The position numbers and the translations under genes were made by a program. From contig VFKW01000043.1 of assembly GCA_009885355.1 (NCBI GenBank), forward strand, positions 1-19,316: a stretch of DNA of 19,316 nucleotides, in the 5' to 3' direction. This document shows positions 1 through 8,945 of this stretch, piece by piece. Position 1 is the stretch's first letter. Each line of letters starts with the position of its first letter. This stretch comes from Candidatus Berkelbacteria bacterium (GTDB lineage Bacteria > Patescibacteriota > UBA1384 > VFKW01). Below the pieces are notes generated by a model that was not told the DNA's origin, searched no databases, and saw nothing but the letters and a program-made list of their open reading frames with translations.

Positions 1-574
1 TAGGAAAAACAGGTAGAGTTTTTCCTCTTAATCCAAAATTTTTAGCTAAACAAATATCGCGGTTACATTCACAAGAATAATAATCACAACTGGATAAAAT
101 TTCATGTATTAATTTTTTATGTTTATCTAACCTACCAAACAAGTATATGTCGCTACCCCAGTTTGTAGCAATCCATTTGGGGAATTCGCCGATGAATTGT
201 TTTTTAGCCTCTAGGGCTAGATTTCCACCTGATTGAAATTCAAGAGAATGAATAATATCTGGTTTAATTTTTTTGATTAATTTAGTTAATTTATTTACGC
301 GGTAATTCTGATATTTTCTATTAAGAAAATGTGAGCCTAGGTTTGCTAGATCTTTTGAGAAAATAGGTATTCCCTTTTGTTTGATATTTTGAGTATGACC
401 TATTTTATTATTATATAAAGTATGATAAACGGTTAAATTTTTTAATTGTGGATGAGTGCGCCCACATTCAATACTTGGGAAAAGGTGTATATCCCATTCC
501 TGGTCTGAGAATTGGGAGATCCATCTAGCAGTGTGAATGCTAGTTGGTGGCGCAATAAGAAGTATTTTCATCAT
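1..574 (-). CDS. GT4-like glycosyltransferase, N-terminal part (cut by window edge)
   Basis: This is the first 191 codons of a glycosyltransferase whose C-terminal half lies beyond position 1. The N-terminus KILLIAPPTS is a GT-B first beta strand. It is followed by WISQFSDQEWDIHLFPS, a KPDIIHSLEFQSGG segment and the acceptor-domain motif NWGSDIYLFG, all typical of GT4 enzymes that move a sugar from a nucleotide donor to a growing glycan at the cytoplasmic face. The start overlaps the stop of the upstream gene (TAATG), so translation is probably coupled. Two ATGs stand in tandem at 574 and 571. The GAGGA Shine-Dalgarno element is better spaced for the second. It is the last visible gene of the polysaccharide operon. 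Donor and acceptor cannot be told from the sequence. Confidence 0.85.
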   Translation of the reverse strand, partial: MMKILLIAPPTSIHTARWISQFSDQEWDIHLFPSIECGRTHPQLKNLTVYHTLYNNKIGHTQNIKQKGIPIFSKDLANLGSHFLNRKYQNYRVNKLTKLIKKIKPDIIHSLEFQSGGNLALEAKKQFIGEFPKWIATNWGSDIYLFGRLDKHKKLIHEILSSCDYYSCECNRDICLAKNFGLRGKTLPVFP

Positions 575-1782
575 TATTCCTCGATATTAATAAACTTTAA
601 GAAATTTTCTTTTAAAGTGTTTAATGTTAAATATTTATTGAAGGCAATATAGCCATTTTTTGTGATATTTTTATATAAGTTTTGATCAGATATTAGCAGA
701 GTTATATTAGCAGATATTTCTGCTGGTTCAAGGGAATAGCAGCAAAGGCCACACTCGTTCTTTTCTAGAAAAATTGCTGGGGAGGCATATTTTGGTCCAT
801 GGAATAGAATTGGTCGGCCCGAAGCTAAATAAGTGGTTAATTTAGAAGGAAAACTTAGACTAGATTCTGTTTCAAATTTCGGGTCGAACCAGTAAGGACA
901 ATATAATATATCGCATTTGGATAATTCGGCTATAACATCTTTTTGAGGAAGCCAACCGATATGTACGATGTGTTCGTTTTTCTCTGTTAATGTAGATTTT
1001 CTGCCAAAAAAAATTATTCTTACACTTCGATTGTCAATTTTCCAATCAGATGACTCAAGTGTATGAATTAAACTATTCCACTCTTCCTTGGCGTAGATTT
1101 GTCCTGCCATTCCAATAATTAATTCATTTTTATTATGAGATTTTTTTGCTGGAGTGATAGCTAAATTTGCATCAAGGCTGGGTAAAAAAGGGATGGTTTT
1201 TGTTTTGTATTCTTCTTGGTACGTCTTTGCCATTTCCAGTGAAGCAGTAGCACAGACACTGCTCCTCCTCACGGATTTTTCGAATTGATCTATTGTTTTT
1301 TTAGAATAAATTTTAGGAATTCTGGAATCCCTTAACCACCAGTATGGCGGATCCCATACTTGACTGATTAAAGGAATGTTCAGTGCTTCTTTTACTGGTA
1401 GAGCTAATCTAATCATCACCTGACCTTCCAGAATACACCAGATCACATCTGGTTTGATTTCCTGTGCAATTTTAATAATCTTCCGAATAATATTTTTTTG
1501 ACCGATTGTTGAATTGATATATTCACCTATCAAACTGATTGGCTTATCTAATTGTAGTGGTAGTTTTGGCCAAATTTCAATTGGTTTTTTAATAAATTTC
1601 ATCTGAATGTTTTGCAGATCTTTAGATATTTGTGGTTTAAATGAACGATGAGGCAATACGATACATGTGATTAATTCAGGTGAAATAAATCTGCAGAGTT
1701 GTTCTAAAACTATGCCACCACTGTAATTATTACATGGAGGTATACTGGTTAATAATAGAATTTTTTTAGTTGTTTTTTTCAT
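574..1782 (-). CDS. GT-B fold glycosyltransferase (GT4-like), 402 aa
   Basis: This is a full-length GT-B glycosyltransferase of the usual 350-420 residue size. The N-terminal Rossmann half starts KILLLTSIPPCNNYSGG and contains KPDVIWCILEGQVMIRLA followed by SQVWDPPYW. The C-terminal half has the expected order of elements: GMAGQIY, an IIFFGRK strand, HIGWLPQKDVIAELSKCDI, then FPSKLTTYLASGRPILF in the donor-binding region. No signal peptide or membrane segment is seen, so it should act in the cytoplasm on a lipid-linked glycan. Its ATG overlaps the upstream stop by four bases (ATGA) and no Shine-Dalgarno is visible, so it probably depends on translational coupling. Sugar specificity is unknown. 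The family call is firmer than the subfamily. Confidence 0.88.
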   Translation of the reverse strand: MKKTTKKILLLTSIPPCNNYSGGIVLEQLCRFISPELITCIVLPHRSFKPQISKDLQNIQMKFIKKPIEIWPKLPLQLDKPISLIGEYINSTIGQKNIIRKIIKIAQEIKPDVIWCILEGQVMIRLALPVKEALNIPLISQVWDPPYWWLRDSRIPKIYSKKTIDQFEKSVRRSSVCATASLEMAKTYQEEYKTKTIPFLPSLDANLAITPAKKSHNKNELIIGMAGQIYAKEEWNSLIHTLESSDWKIDNRSVRIIFFGRKSTLTEKNEHIVHIGWLPQKDVIAELSKCDILYCPYWFDPKFETESSLSFPSKLTTYLASGRPILFHGPKYASPAIFLEKNECGLCCYSLEPAEISANITLLISDQNLYKNITKNGYIAFNKYLTLNTLKENFLKFINIEE

Positions 1783-2918
1783 ATATTTAGTAATTTGTAA
1801 AAATTATTCTTAATATTTCTGATATCGAAATCTTTCTCAGCTTGGTGTCGAGCGTTCAATGAAAAATCTTGTTGAAGATTGGTGTCGTTGATCAATCTGT
1901 CCAGATCTATTGCTAGTTGCTTTGCATTTTTTTGTGTGTTGACTAACCCCGCTTTGTATTTTGAAAAATAATAATTTAAAAATGAATCTTCAGGGGTATG
2001 AACTAGAATTGGTTTTCCCACCGAGAGATACTCCCCCATTTTACCAGGAGCAGATGTTTTTATAATAGCAGGGAAAGGTGAGGAAAGAGATAATGGTAAA
2101 AAAAGAATATCAGCATGTCTTTGAATGGTTGATATTTCTCCCTGCTTGATATATGGATGATAAATAATGAAATCACCACTAATATCTTCTTTTTTCAGTT
2201 CCGTGATTTGTTGAGTAGTAAAAAGGTGTAGCTTAATTTGAGAATTTTTTAACAGTTTAATTGCATCAATAAGATCTCTGAATGCATCAAAATGTGCTTG
2301 ATAGATTGACCCAGTGTATACTATATTAATATATTTATTATTAAACATACATTTTTTTTTATCTAATATTGATAAATCTGGGATTAGGCATGGATTTCTT
2401 ATTATTGTTGCTTCGGTATTATAGCTAGATTGATAAGCATTTCGCAGATACTCATTAGGTACAATGACCGAAAAAGCATATTTGATGATATATTTTTCTA
2501 ATAATTTGGACAGAAAACCAAGAAGACCTTGTGATTGATAAGCAAAGTAGTCAAACATATATGGGATGAATTTAATTTTCAATATTTTGGCTGAAAGTAG
2601 ACCGGAAGCCATATCAACAAAATCTCCGGAGCAAACAATAATCTTTTGACATTGTTGTTCTGAAAGTATCTTATTAAGTTGCTTCGTTCTTGAAAATATG
2701 CTTGCTAAGGTATTAAGGAATGGTAATTTAGGTTTATTAGATGTGCTTAAAAAGAAATATTTACAGGGTAATTTATCTAATTGTATATTCTGATCAATTG
2801 AAGAAGTAATGAGGCAATAATGTTCTGGATTAAGAGTTTCTAATAAATTTTTGAGTATTATTGATTGTCCAGAAGGAGAGGGTGGTAAAACATGGGATAG
2901 AACAGCAAATTTATTCAT
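1779..2918 (-). CDS. GT4 family glycosyltransferase, 379 aa
   Basis: This is a glycosyltransferase with two Rossmann domains. The N-terminus FAVLSHVLPPSPSGQS is a typical GT4 opening. CQKIIVCSGDFVDMASGLL and KIKFIPYMFDYF correspond to the acceptor-side domain. IVYTGSIYQAHFD begins the donor-side domain. APGKMGEYLSVGKPILVHTPEDS is the conserved donor-binding loop (P-x-K-x-x-E-Y-L-x-x-G-K-P). It starts immediately after the stop of the 903-residue gene, with a strong GGGAGG ribosome site inside the end of that gene, and overlaps the next gene by ATGA. It should add one sugar to the glycan exported by the Wzm/Wzt pair of this operon. Substrate unknown. Confidence 0.9.
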   Translation of the reverse strand: MNKFAVLSHVLPPSPSGQSIILKNLLETLNPEHYCLITSSIDQNIQLDKLPCKYFFLSTSNKPKLPFLNTLASIFSRTKQLNKILSEQQCQKIIVCSGDFVDMASGLLSAKILKIKFIPYMFDYFAYQSQGLLGFLSKLLEKYIIKYAFSVIVPNEYLRNAYQSSYNTEATIIRNPCLIPDLSILDKKKCMFNNKYINIVYTGSIYQAHFDAFRDLIDAIKLLKNSQIKLHLFTTQQITELKKEDISGDFIIYHPYIKQGEISTIQRHADILFLPLSLSSPFPAIIKTSAPGKMGEYLSVGKPILVHTPEDSFLNYYFSKYKAGLVNTQKNAKQLAIDLDRLINDTNLQQDFSLNARHQAEKDFDIRNIKNNFYKLLNI

Positions 2919-5630
2919 CTACGTCCTCCCTAGTATTTTTTTAATAGTAGATAGTAAATTAAGCCGGGTTAATATATTAATTATCAAAAATAGTATAAAA
3001 TTTTTGCTAAAATATTTTCTTATTTGAAGATGTTCATGTCCGAATAGTCTTTTTAATATTTTTTTTCGGAAGTAAAATTCTAATTCAAAAGAAAAATTAG
3101 AAAATTTATTTTTGTTTTTTCCTTCAAAGTCTTTTTCAATCTGAATTGTTCCAATTGAATCTGAGAGAAGTTTATTCCATTTTTCCATTGAATCCTTAAC
3201 TGTTAATTTTCTATTAATCATAATATTTCTAGGGAAAAACTTTTTTGTGGATATCTCATCAATTGCTTTATTAAAATTATCACAAATAATACCTACCTTA
3301 GCCTTCTCTTGAACTGATAAATCTTTGAAGAGACCCACATTATGCATTATAACTGGAACATCACATAAACACGCTTCTATGGCGGCCAAGCATTGCGTTT
3401 CAACAGGAGAGCCTATTATAAAAAAGTCTGCGCAATTTAATAGTTCTGAAAGTAAATATTGATCAATACGACTGTAGACTCGTGCGTTGTTTCTCTTATA
3501 GTCTTCTTCTTTTTTTGTAACTAATATCCATTGAATTTCATCATGCTTTTCAATACATGATTTAACTTTTGACCATCCTTTAACTTCAGAAAAATCACCA
3601 ACAAAAATGCCAGTTTTTTTATTGGATAATTTGTGTTTTTTTCGAAGAAGATTTTTGTCTTTTGGCTGAAATAGCTCTGAATCAAGCCCAACAGGAATAA
3701 TTTCACAAGGATAATCACGGTATACTGAGGCAGTTTGAAAAGAGTTTGTGACGATTTTATTTGCTAATTTTAGATTTAACTCTTGTTGACAAGATTGTCT
3801 ACCCATTGAGCGTAAATCATCTTGAAGAAAAGCAATAGTATGAATGTCTTTTGCAATAGGTCCAATAAAAGTAGCATTTTGAATTACAATTTTAGTATTT
3901 ATATGATCTGTGGTAATATACCGTCTGGCATTCTCCTCGTAATTTTCTTCTCCTGTAATTCTTTTATCAATTCCATAGGCGCCAGGTAGGTTCTCAATCA
4001 TGTAGTCCCAAAGGACTTTTTCTCCCATAGTGCCAGTTACTAAATCGTTGCAGATGGCTATATTAATTAATTCTTGGTTATTATCAATTTCCCTGACATC
4101 ATCTTTCTCGCCACATTGAAAATGGTAGACAATTGATCCAAAGGCTGTATGATGTTTTACTCCGATTGAAGCTAACTTTTTGATTAAAATTTTATCACCA
4201 GATATTAATTCTTCTCCTTGCTTTGCAATCTCAGGATTAAAAATATCTTTGGTATTTTTTTTAATGTTACCCTCTGGGTAGCCGCCTATTTTAATAAATT
4301 GGTCTTTTCTGACTAATAGTGGCATATAGAGGCCATTATTAATTGTTTTATCATCTTTTACTATCTGTGCATACTTTAAAAATTCTTCTTCTTTGAATTC
4401 ATTAATTTTTTTGCCAAAATCTTTTTCAATTCCATTATCTCCAACTTCAAGTTTTCCAGATTCTACTAGTCGGGAGGCTACACAATTTGATCCATTATAA
4501 GATCTGATAAGATTATCGAGCCAATTTGGAGTAAAAGCCATATCTGAATTAATAAAAATAATGAAATCACCTTTTGCTTTTTGAGCCGCATAATTATAAC
4601 CTCGATAAACATTATTTATATACCATTCTTTTCGTTGTTCTGCGATATTATTAAGTATATAATGAGGAATATAGTTGTCTTTAAGATATTTTAGAACATC
4701 TTCATCGGCATCATTAGCGACAAAGAAAAATTCTTTGTCGCTTAAGTCTGTATTTTTTAAAACTTGATCATAAGCAAATTTCAACCAGTCTGTGCTTTTA
4801 TAAATAAGACATGCGATTGAGTATTTAGGCCTATAAACTATTTGCTCATGTTTGTAAACATAAGCTAAAGATTCAAAAAATTCTAAAGGTGTCGGTTTAG
4901 CTTCTTGATCTTTCCATAGTCCGTCTGGAAAAAGCTCATTTGGTATTTTTTCTAATTTAAGTTTCTCTTCGCTGATTAATCTGTCAAGCATTTCATAACC
5001 CTTTTGACCATGTTTTCGATAGGTTAGGTATTTAAAAGATAGATTTAATTCATTTGAGAAACCATAATGTAAAACAGAGATTTTATCAGTTTGATAAACT
5101 TTTTTAATAGTTGGGGGGAATAAATCTTGATGTAGCCCTTGTTTGATTTCTCCAAAACTAAGTTCTGGTGTAACCCTCCATATTCTATTGAACCATCCAT
5201 CATCAAAAAGACTATCAATTCTGCGCCATGTTGAACTTCGCCAAATGTTTAGTTCATGAAGTGCAATGCCGTCATAATTATTTGAAACGCAGAAATTGCA
5301 CAGTTCTTGCAATTTAGCCTTTGTGGAGTTTGATAGAACTTCATCAGCATCAAGCCATAAAATAAAATCAGCTTTTAAAGCTTTTGCTTTTTCAAGCATC
5401 ATTTGACGATGGCTTATTTCGTCCTTAAAGCTGTTTTTAGCCCCTCTAATGACGTAGGGTGTTTGATCTAATGCATATTCAAAGCTACCGTCCGTACTTC
5501 CGTCATCATAAATAATGATGTCATTTACAAGAGGTTTGGTATATTCAAAAAATCTTTTTAAATTACCTTTTTCGATTTCATTATATACTTGACAAATACA
5601 TATAATTTTATAGTTTGTTTTTTTTGGCAT
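2919..5630 (-). CDS. Three-module glycosyltransferase: GT2 + GT2 + GT4-like, 903 aa
   Basis: This is a large fusion with three recognisable catalytic-type modules. Residues 8-130 are a GT2 (GT-A) domain with YDDGSTDGS (41-49) and the metal-binding LDADE (93-97). Residues 268-500 are a second GT2-like domain with CLIYKSTDWLKFAYDQVLKN, VANDADEDV and an NSDM (361-364) in place of the classical DxD. Residues 575-800 resemble the C-terminal half of a GT4 enzyme: IIPVGLDSELF, GIFVGDFSEVKGW, then ETQCLAAIE (744-752), which fits the E-x7-E donor motif. The last 35 residues are basic and hydrophobic (KNFILFLIINILTRLNLL) and may dock on the membrane. Such fusions can build a repeating unit in one polypeptide. 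The module boundaries are estimates, and the middle or last domain could be inactive. The ribosome site is weak (GGAA). Confidence 0.82.
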   Translation of the reverse strand: MPKKTNYKIICICQVYNEIEKGNLKRFFEYTKPLVNDIIIYDDGSTDGSFEYALDQTPYVIRGAKNSFKDEISHRQMMLEKAKALKADFILWLDADEVLSNSTKAKLQELCNFCVSNNYDGIALHELNIWRSSTWRRIDSLFDDGWFNRIWRVTPELSFGEIKQGLHQDLFPPTIKKVYQTDKISVLHYGFSNELNLSFKYLTYRKHGQKGYEMLDRLISEEKLKLEKIPNELFPDGLWKDQEAKPTPLEFFESLAYVYKHEQIVYRPKYSIACLIYKSTDWLKFAYDQVLKNTDLSDKEFFFVANDADEDVLKYLKDNYIPHYILNNIAEQRKEWYINNVYRGYNYAAQKAKGDFIIFINSDMAFTPNWLDNLIRSYNGSNCVASRLVESGKLEVGDNGIEKDFGKKINEFKEEEFLKYAQIVKDDKTINNGLYMPLLVRKDQFIKIGGYPEGNIKKNTKDIFNPEIAKQGEELISGDKILIKKLASIGVKHHTAFGSIVYHFQCGEKDDVREIDNNQELINIAICNDLVTGTMGEKVLWDYMIENLPGAYGIDKRITGEENYEENARRYITTDHINTKIVIQNATFIGPIAKDIHTIAFLQDDLRSMGRQSCQQELNLKLANKIVTNSFQTASVYRDYPCEIIPVGLDSELFQPKDKNLLRKKHKLSNKKTGIFVGDFSEVKGWSKVKSCIEKHDEIQWILVTKKEEDYKRNNARVYSRIDQYLLSELLNCADFFIIGSPVETQCLAAIEACLCDVPVIMHNVGLFKDLSVQEKAKVGIICDNFNKAIDEISTKKFFPRNIMINRKLTVKDSMEKWNKLLSDSIGTIQIEKDFEGKNKNKFSNFSFELEFYFRKKILKRLFGHEHLQIRKYFSKNFILFLIINILTRLNLLSTIKKILGRT

Positions 5631-5647
5631 AAAAAAGATTCCAATTA

Positions 5648-6208
5648 TTATTTCCAGGGCAAGTGTTTTGTTCGTTTTCTACATATTGTAAGTCCGGGAT
5701 GGATCGGAATAGTTGTCATTTCATATTGGTCTGTTTTTTTTGATAATTTTTCAATTGCTATAAAGGCATCCCCGCAATATCCTTGTGAAGAGTATTTTTT
5801 ATTTTTAGGATAACCATCGTGTAATAAAATAATACCTTGATCAGCGACAAAAGGAAAAAAATGTTCAAAATCTTCAAGTACAGATTCTTTTGAATGATGT
5901 GCATCAATAAAAAGCATGTTAATTGTAATCGGTGTCTTTGTAATATGTTTATGATATGTATTTGTATCTGAGCAAACAAATTTTGTTTTTTGTGACTTTT
6001 GCATGTATTTCCCGACTTCAGGGTTGATATCGACTCCAATCAATTGATCAACAAATGGAATCATTTTATTAAAGAGATCGCAATGATATAATCCAAGCTC
6101 GACATATATTCTAGGTCGAATTATTGATGCCAAATGAATAATAAAATCTTCGTGCCAATTTCCTTGAGTATTCTCTGGAAGTATAATTTTTTTGTTGCTG
6201 AAAAACAT
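5648..6208 (-). CDS. Class I SAM-dependent methyltransferase (Methyltransf_24 type), 186 aa
   Basis: This is a small Rossmann methyltransferase. Motif I is IYVELGLYHCDLF (VELG, 36-39), the strand-2 acidic residue is in GVDIN (58-62), and the segment MLFIDAHHSKESVLEDF (98-114) followed by GIILLHDGYP (125-134) is characteristic of the Methyltransf_24 family found in polysaccharide clusters. It starts 20 bases after the ATPase gene with a GGAGAG ribosome site and ends 17 bases before the large glycosyltransferase. In related clusters such enzymes methylate a sugar of the glycan, sometimes as a chain-terminating cap that is read by the Wzt C-terminal domain. That role is inference here. The protein is short for the family but has an intact SAM-binding core. 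Confidence 0.82.
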   Translation of the reverse strand: MFFSNKKIILPENTQGNWHEDFIIHLASIIRPRIYVELGLYHCDLFNKMIPFVDQLIGVDINPEVGKYMQKSQKTKFVCSDTNTYHKHITKTPITINMLFIDAHHSKESVLEDFEHFFPFVADQGIILLHDGYPKNKKYSSQGYCGDAFIAIEKLSKKTDQYEMTTIPIHPGLTICRKRTKHLPWK

Positions 6209-6228
6209 TTTCTCTCCAATCTAAATAA

Positions 6229-7464
6229 TTACGCGAGACTTACCCATTCATGTGGATGGATAATAACCCCGTCAAATTTATCAATCAAGGTAGTCAAATC
6301 CTTTGAAACTGGCTCGATAGAAAAGGAAATTGCTTCAGGTATCCAGTCTAGTACATTTTTGCCATTTGCACTTATTCCAATTGTATAAGTGCCTGGTGGT
6401 AAGTAATTTTCTTTGAATTGAATACTAAATTTTTTTTTGTTTAATGTTGAACTAGAAAAAAGTCCTTTACTATCTGTGATTGAATTAAACATTGTTGTGC
6501 CAAGAGATGATTTAATATCAAAAGCGAGTGAAAAATCTTCAGACTTCAGTGTGTGTGAACCATCTATAATAATAGTAAATGCTTCAAATAATTTTAAAGA
6601 TCCATTGATTTGATTTTCTGAATTAATAATTGAGACTTTATCGAATTTAAATCGACTATTTTCACTGGAGTTTTTTCTTAAGTTTATATCAGAAAGGTCT
6701 GAGATTCCATTATCATTAATTGATTTATCGCTAAGATAAATGTCTAAAATTTTATCCGTTTCGCCGCAAGCAACGACTTTACCTTTGTCGAGTAAAAAAC
6801 ATTTTTTACATAAACTTTTAACAGTTGCCATATTATGGCTAACAAAAATAACTGTCCTCCCTTGTTTTCCAATTTCTGAAATTTTACCTAGACATTTATT
6901 TTGAAATTGGGCATCGCCTACTGCTAGAACTTCATCGACAATGAGTATTTCAGGTTCGAGGTGGGCAGCTACAGCGAATGCTAGTCGGACATACATACCG
7001 CTGGAATATCTTTTGACAGGTGTGTCTAAAAATTTTTCAATCTCTGAAAAGTTTACAATTTCTTCAAATTTTCGAGCAATTTCCTTTCCGGTCATTCCTA
7101 AAATAGCACCATTGAGGAAAATATTTTCGCGACCAGTGAGTTCTGGATGAAACCCTGTTCCGACTTCTAATAATGAAGCCACTCTTCCGTTCATAGTGAT
7201 TTTGCCAGTTGTTGGTGCGGTAATTTGGGATAATATTTTTAAAAGAGTACTTTTACCAGCTCCATTGCGTCCGATGATTCCTACGGTATCACCTTTTTGG
7301 ATATCGAGATTTATATCCGTTAATGCCCAAAATTCTTCAGTTTTTTTTGGTTTGTTAAAGGAAAAAAGATTGGTGATTTGATCACGCATTGAATAATATG
7401 GTTCAGTGTGTCCAATATTATATTTTTTACTTATATTTTCGATTTTGATAATTGGTTCGTTCAT
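6229..7464 (-). CDS. wzt: ABC transporter ATPase for polysaccharide export (Wzt-like) with C-terminal cargo domain
   Basis: This is the ATP-binding subunit of an O-antigen or teichoic-acid type exporter. With the start at MNEPII (411 residues) it shows Walker A GRNGAGKST (65-73), the signature RYSSGMYVRLAFA (152-164), Walker B ILIVDE (173-178) and the switch histidine in VSHN (208-211). The phrase GRVASLLEVGTGFHPELTG is typical of the Wzt/TagH branch. Residues 265-411 form a beta-rich C-terminal domain like the Wzt carbohydrate-binding domain. It probably recognises the finished or capped glycan. I chose ATG 7464 over the longer reading (7488) because AAGGA lies just before it and it falls 7 bases after the permease stop. 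The longer start would sit inside the permease gene. Confidence 0.93.
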   Translation of the reverse strand: MNEPIIKIENISKKYNIGHTEPYYSMRDQITNLFSFNKPKKTEEFWALTDINLDIQKGDTVGIIGRNGAGKSTLLKILSQITAPTTGKITMNGRVASLLEVGTGFHPELTGRENIFLNGAILGMTGKEIARKFEEIVNFSEIEKFLDTPVKRYSSGMYVRLAFAVAAHLEPEILIVDEVLAVGDAQFQNKCLGKISEIGKQGRTVIFVSHNMATVKSLCKKCFLLDKGKVVACGETDKILDIYLSDKSINDNGISDLSDINLRKNSSENSRFKFDKVSIINSENQINGSLKLFEAFTIIIDGSHTLKSEDFSLAFDIKSSLGTTMFNSITDSKGLFSSSTLNKKKFSIQFKENYLPPGTYTIGISANGKNVLDWIPEAISFSIEPVSKDLTTLIDKFDGVIIHPHEWVSLA

Positions 7465-7471
7465 TTTTTCC

Positions 7472-8299
7472 TTATAATATATCTGCAAAGAATCTTTCAG
7501 TTTTTCTAAAATATGATATACCTACAATCAAGAGCACAAGTCCAATTCCCAAGGAAATTGCTGGTAGGTGCCAGTTAAATGTGCCGTGCAGGAAAGCGTT
7601 CCGGGCTGTCGTGATGACGCCCGACATTGGATTGAGTAAAATAATCCATTGGAATTTTGCTGGGATCATTGAGACTGGATAAATGACGGGTGTGATAAAG
7701 AGAAGCATTTGGATAAAGAAAGGTAAGGCGTATCTGACATCTCGGTATTTTACATTGATCGAAGCAAGTAAAATCCCTAACCCCGATGCGCTTATTAATG
7801 AGATTAATAATAGAAATGGTATCAGGATAATACCTAAAATATGAGGTGTAAAATGATAAAAAGCCATTAATATAAAAAGGATTATCAATGAAACAGCAAA
7901 ATCAATTATTGGCGTAATGGCTGTGGAGAAGGGTAAGAGCAATCTGGGGAAATAGACTTTTTTAATGATATTTTCATTGATTATCATTGAATCGCTGGCA
8001 TTTGTGAGTGCGACGGAAAAATAATTCCAAAGGAGTAATCCACAGTAGACGAAAATAGGATATGGAACACCGTCCGAAGGGACTTTTGCGAGACGTCCAA
8101 AGAATATAGTGAAAATAAGCATCGTAAAAAGTGGTTGGAAGACTGCCCATGCGACGCCGACTGCGGTTTGTTTGTAGCGTACTTTTATATCTCGCCAAAC
8201 AAAGATGTAAAGTAATTCTCGAAATCGCCATAACTCTGAGAAATTAATATTTGCAAACTTTTTTGGCGGCTCAATTGTATATTGTTTTACTGATTCCAT
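7472..8299 (-). CDS. wzm: ABC-2 type polysaccharide export permease (Wzm-like), 275 aa
   Basis: This is the membrane subunit of the glycan exporter. The amphipathic N-terminal element FVWRDIKVRYKQT (33-45) is followed by about six hydrophobic segments (near 48-68, 80-100, 122-147, 155-180, 190-210 and 247-263). The cytoplasmic loop INVKYRDVRYALPFF and the re-entrant region MIPAKFQWIILLNPMSG are hallmarks of the ABC2_membrane family. Length is normal. It should form a dimer in the inner membrane with two copies of the ATPase encoded next. ATG 8299 is chosen because the upstream in-frame TTG (8356) lies inside the -35 box of the operon promoter, and a GAGAG element precedes 8299. It is the first gene of the operon. 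Confidence 0.92.
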   Translation of the reverse strand: MESVKQYTIEPPKKFANINFSELWRFRELLYIFVWRDIKVRYKQTAVGVAWAVFQPLFTMLIFTIFFGRLAKVPSDGVPYPIFVYCGLLLWNYFSVALTNASDSMIINENIIKKVYFPRLLLPFSTAITPIIDFAVSLIILFILMAFYHFTPHILGIILIPFLLLISLISASGLGILLASINVKYRDVRYALPFFIQMLLFITPVIYPVSMIPAKFQWIILLNPMSGVITTARNAFLHGTFNWHLPAISLGIGLVLLIVGISYFRKTERFFADIL

Positions 8300-8327
8300 T
8301 CTTTTTCTCTCTTTAATCTTTAATAGT

Positions 8328-8356
8328 ATTATAAGGTAGGTTCTAAATAATTGCAA
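8328..8356 (-). promoter_or_regulatory. Promoter of the wzm-wzt-glycosyltransferase operon
   Basis: Read on the minus strand there is TTGCAA (8356-8351), a 17-base spacer and a perfect TATAAT (8333-8328). Transcription would begin near 8321, about 22 bases before the permease ATG at 8299. No other good promoter is seen between the operon genes, so this one may drive all of them. Confidence 0.75.
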
Positions 8357-8744
8357 ATGATACCTCTTAGCTCATCTGCTTAGTGTCTAGTCTGGATGGA
8401 ATCTGGAGGGGAAGGTTCTGTTTTACTAGTTCGGATGCAAAATTTTGCGGGAGAGACTGATTATAAGGTAGAAAGTATTACGTATTAGGGGGGTGAGGTC
8501 GCCCGAGAGTCAAAAATGCGTTATGCAAATTTATTTTTCAAGGAAAGTTTCTAATTCTTTTTTTGTGATTAATCTTGATTCTTTATTACTTGATAAGGTT
8601 CATAATATTGAAATTCTATCATTATTTGTTAGATAAACACAAAAGCCTCGCAAACATCCATCTTTCGAGGGATCTCACGAGGCGATTTAGTGATTTAAAT
8701 TTACCAAAATATCTCGAGTTTGTCAATACTATTTTTCATAAGGT

Positions 8745-8803
8745 GGATTCCGCACCCCTCCGAGTATCTACGAGTTCTGGGATCCCATTCTGACCGGAAT
8801 GAC
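8745..8803. repeat. Dispersed 'GGATTCC...GGAATGAC' palindromic repeat, copy 1
   Basis: GGATTCC at the left and GGAATGAC at the right bracket a segment with CTGGGATCCCAT and GACCGGAATGAC. A close relative lies at 17088-17125 (shared TTCTGGGATCCCAT and GACCGGAATGACG). Related elements lie at 12099-12163 and 15772-15836. This type of intergenic repeat is widespread in uncultivated bacterial genomes. Function unknown. Confidence 0.6.
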
Positions 8804-8833
8804 GGCGGAGCTAGAGTGAGGACATGATAGATT

Positions 8834-8945
8834 CCCATTCGGCTATCCCCCGGATCAAGTCCGGGGCTAAAGGCTAATAGGGCAGGCTTTCGTCTGACGA
8901 CTCTGAATGACAAAAAGGGTACCAGGAGCGTGATAGCCGAATGGG
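8834..8945. repeat. Nested palindromic element with 14-bp terminal inverted repeats
   Basis: CCCATTCGGCTATC (8834-8847) and GATAGCCGAATGGG (8932-8945) are perfect inverted repeats enclosing 84 bases. Inside, CCCCGGA and TCCGGGG pair around a 5-base loop, and CTGAATGAC resembles the GGAATGAC end of the other dispersed repeats. There is no coding capacity. It could be a small non-autonomous mobile element or a repeat inserted into another repeat. Confidence 0.6.

Noticed and set aside
7465..7488. Longer Wzt start at ATG 7488
   Set aside because: It lies within the permease gene and lacks a ribosome site. MNEP at 7464 has AAGGA at good spacing and begins the conserved domain.
8531..8640. Minus-strand frame with RISIL-stop-LSSNKESRLITKKELETFLE as a gene
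   Set aside because: It is interrupted by a TGA, has no start or ribosome site and no upstream continuation. At most gene debris.
8645..8682. GCCTCG...CGAGGC inverted repeat as an intrinsic terminator
   Set aside because: The arms are only six bases, the loop is long and no T-run follows. Kept only as a remark.
8701..8913. 70-residue minus-strand open frame
   Set aside because: It runs through the dispersed palindromic repeats, with no ribosome site and no protein-like character.
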